DNA of 6,456 bases from Akkermansiaceae bacterium. GTDB lineage: Bacteria; Verrucomicrobiota; Verrucomicrobiia; Verrucomicrobiales; Akkermansiaceae. Below are positions 5,210 to 6,456 of this stretch, piece after piece. The notes beneath the pieces are model-generated. The model did no database searches. It saw nothing but the letters and a program-made list of their open reading frames with translations, and was not told the origin of the DNA. A program made the translations under genes and the position numbers. Each line of letters begins with the position of its first letter. The stretch's first letter is position 1. The stretch is from assembly GCA_023301335.1 (NCBI GenBank), contig JALZVA010000236.1:1-6456 (forward strand), in the 5' to 3' direction.

Positions 5210-6454
5210 ATGCTGGTTCCGCCCCGTGCTCTTAAAGAAATCTCACTTGCTCTGACTCCTCAGCAAGTTGCAGAGCAGCTGGGACATATGGAAGATTTGT
5301 GCTTTATTGACTCTTCTGGAAATTTTCCAAAAAATTACCATCGGACTATTTCTTTAGTGGCAGCCAAGGCTGACCGAATCCTCACAGGGAATATTTCAGA
5401 GGCTTCTGAGCTAAAAGACGTGCTGGCTCAAACTGAAGGCTCACCATCTCCTCTGCCCAATGGTGGGGCTCTGGGGTGGATTGATTACGATGGTGCTTTC
5501 ACCTTTGGACTTTATAGCTCTCTACTGGTGTTTGACCATACTACTCAGCAATGGTGGAGTAATGGAAGCCTTGCTGAGGAGCTGCAAGCTGCCGAACAGC
5601 AAAAGGCTCCGACGCTTTCCCCTTTCCTCTCTAATTTTAGTGAGCAGGACTACCTGAATAAGGTGGAGAAGATCCAAGAATATATCGCAGCGGGAGATAT
5701 CTATCAGGTCAATCTTACTCAGCGCTTTGAGGCAGAGATTAGCGGCTCTCACCTCTTCCCTCTCTATAAATCTCTCCGCACGTCTTCTCCTGCACCTATG
5801 GCAAGTTACATGCGCCTCAATGGCAGAGAGATCCTCTCTTCCTCCCCTGAGACTTTTTTAAAAATAGATGGTCGCACTGTGGAGACTCGCCCGATCAAGG
5901 GCACACGGCCTCGTTACACGGACCCAGACAAGGACAAGGCCTCTGCCGAAGCCCTCATGGCCTCTGAAAAGGAAAATGCCGAGTTAATCATGATCACCGA
6001 CCTCTTACGCAATGATGTAGGAAAGGTCTGCACCTATGGCTCGGTCGAGGTGCCTGAGCTAACTCAATTAGAACAATTAGAGCATGTCTTCCATCTGGTC
6101 TCTCGCATCAAGGGAAACTTACGTGAGCGTTACTCTCATGTGGATGCCGTTCAGGCATGCTACCCAGGTGGGTCGATCACTGGAGCTCCGAAGATCCGAG
6201 CAATGGAAATTATCGAGGAGCTAGAGACTGTGCCTCGGGGGCTTTACACGGGGGCTATTGGCTACTTTGGCTTTAATCAGAAAAGCCAGCTTAACATTGC
6301 CATCCGCACTCTCAGTAGAGAGCATGGAAAACTGCGCTACAATGTCGGAGCTGGCATCGTGGCGGACTCTGACCCAAAGGCTGAATACGAGGAAACTCTA
6401 CAAAAGGCAAAGGGTATCCGTATGGCGTTAGAGCACTACGAGAACTCACTCTAA
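5210..6454 (+). CDS. pabB: PabB, aminodeoxychorismate synthase component I
   Basis: The product aminates chorismate, with ammonia from the glutaminase PabA, to 4-amino-4-deoxychorismate, the precursor of p-aminobenzoate and folate in the cytoplasm. The chorismate-binding domain fills about 145-410: IYQVNLTQRF (164-173), SSPETFLK (211-218), PIKGTRPR (228-235), TDLLRNDVGKV (263-273), the signature PGGSITGAPKIRAMEIIEEL (319-338) and GAGIVADSDPKAEYEETLQK (380-399). Lys230 in PIKGT is the residue that marks PabB; anthranilate synthase TrpE has Ala there (PIAGT). At 414 residues it is about 40 shorter than E. coli PabB, with the loss in the weakly conserved N-terminal part. No PabA or PabC domain is fused. 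ATG 5210 is the first suitable start; the next Met is residue 27. No Shine-Dalgarno site precedes it. The stop codon is two bases from the window end, so a downstream pabC or pabA cannot be assessed. Confidence 0.97.
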   Translation: MLVPPRALKEISLALTPQQVAEQLGHMEDLCFIDSSGNFPKNYHRTISLVAAKADRILTGNISEASELKDVLAQTEGSPSPLPNGGALGWIDYDGAFTFGLYSSLLVFDHTTQQWWSNGSLAEELQAAEQQKAPTLSPFLSNFSEQDYLNKVEKIQEYIAAGDIYQVNLTQRFEAEISGSHLFPLYKSLRTSSPAPMASYMRLNGREILSSSPETFLKIDGRTVETRPIKGTRPRYTDPDKDKASAEALMASEKENAELIMITDLLRNDVGKVCTYGSVEVPELTQLEQLEHVFHLVSRIKGNLRERYSHVDAVQACYPGGSITGAPKIRAMEIIEELETVPRGLYTGAIGYFGFNQKSQLNIAIRTLSREHGKLRYNVGAGIVADSDPKAEYEETLQKAKGIRMALEHYENSL

Positions 6455-6456
6455 GC

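Noticed and set aside
5210..6454. Anthranilate synthase component TrpE
   Set aside because: The diagnostic motif reads PIKGT with Lys230, as in PabB; TrpE has PIAGT. The short N-terminal region also fits PabB better.
1..6456. Mobile element, CRISPR array, tRNA or toxin-antitoxin pair
   Set aside because: I found no transposase or integrase, no regularly spaced repeats, no tRNA-like cloverleaf and no recognisable toxin or antitoxin.

Overview
The window looks like chromosomal DNA of a Gram-negative bacterium, most probably a marine member of the Verrucomicrobiota. This is inferred from the mix of genes (an McsA-like zinc protein, a HopJ-family protein, a secreted matrixin-like protease with a C-terminal PPC-like domain, an exported YceB-like lipoprotein). 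It also fits the complete absence of Shine-Dalgarno sequences before the genes. No rRNA or other taxonomic marker is present, so the assignment is tentative. There are eight genes and no RNA gene, CRISPR array, insertion sequence or integrase.

Layout. Positions 1-350 (minus) hold the N-terminal 116 codons of an McsA-like protein with four CxxC pairs; it runs off the left edge. A 121-bp divergent spacer separates it from ruvB (472-1494, plus), the Holliday-junction branch-migration motor. Convergent to ruvB are two minus-strand genes: a DUF1439/YceB-like putative lipoprotein (1536-2144) and, upstream of it, a HopJ-family protein (2228-2572). A second divergent spacer leads to a secreted metzincin-type protease (2722-3933). 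Next come a 133-residue protein with the look of the type III chaperone/YbjN-like families (3999-4400), a 202-bp spacer, a single-pass membrane protein I do not recognise (4603-5139), and pabB (5210-6454), complete with two bases of the window to spare.

How they fit together. The flanks carry core functions: ruvB for recombination repair and pabB for p-aminobenzoate and folate synthesis. Sampled blocks of these genes are clearly richer in G+C (about 58-63%) than sampled blocks of the protease gene (about 40-45%). The centre (about 2.6-5.2 kb) therefore looks like accessory DNA between housekeeping genes. I see no shared pathway linking the genes. The points most worth a second look are the metzincin with no Met-turn methionine, an identical 12-mer placed just before two start codons, a possible leaderless hopJ-family transcript, and the window-wide lack of Shine-Dalgarno sites. 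I did not find a convincing new multi-gene system.
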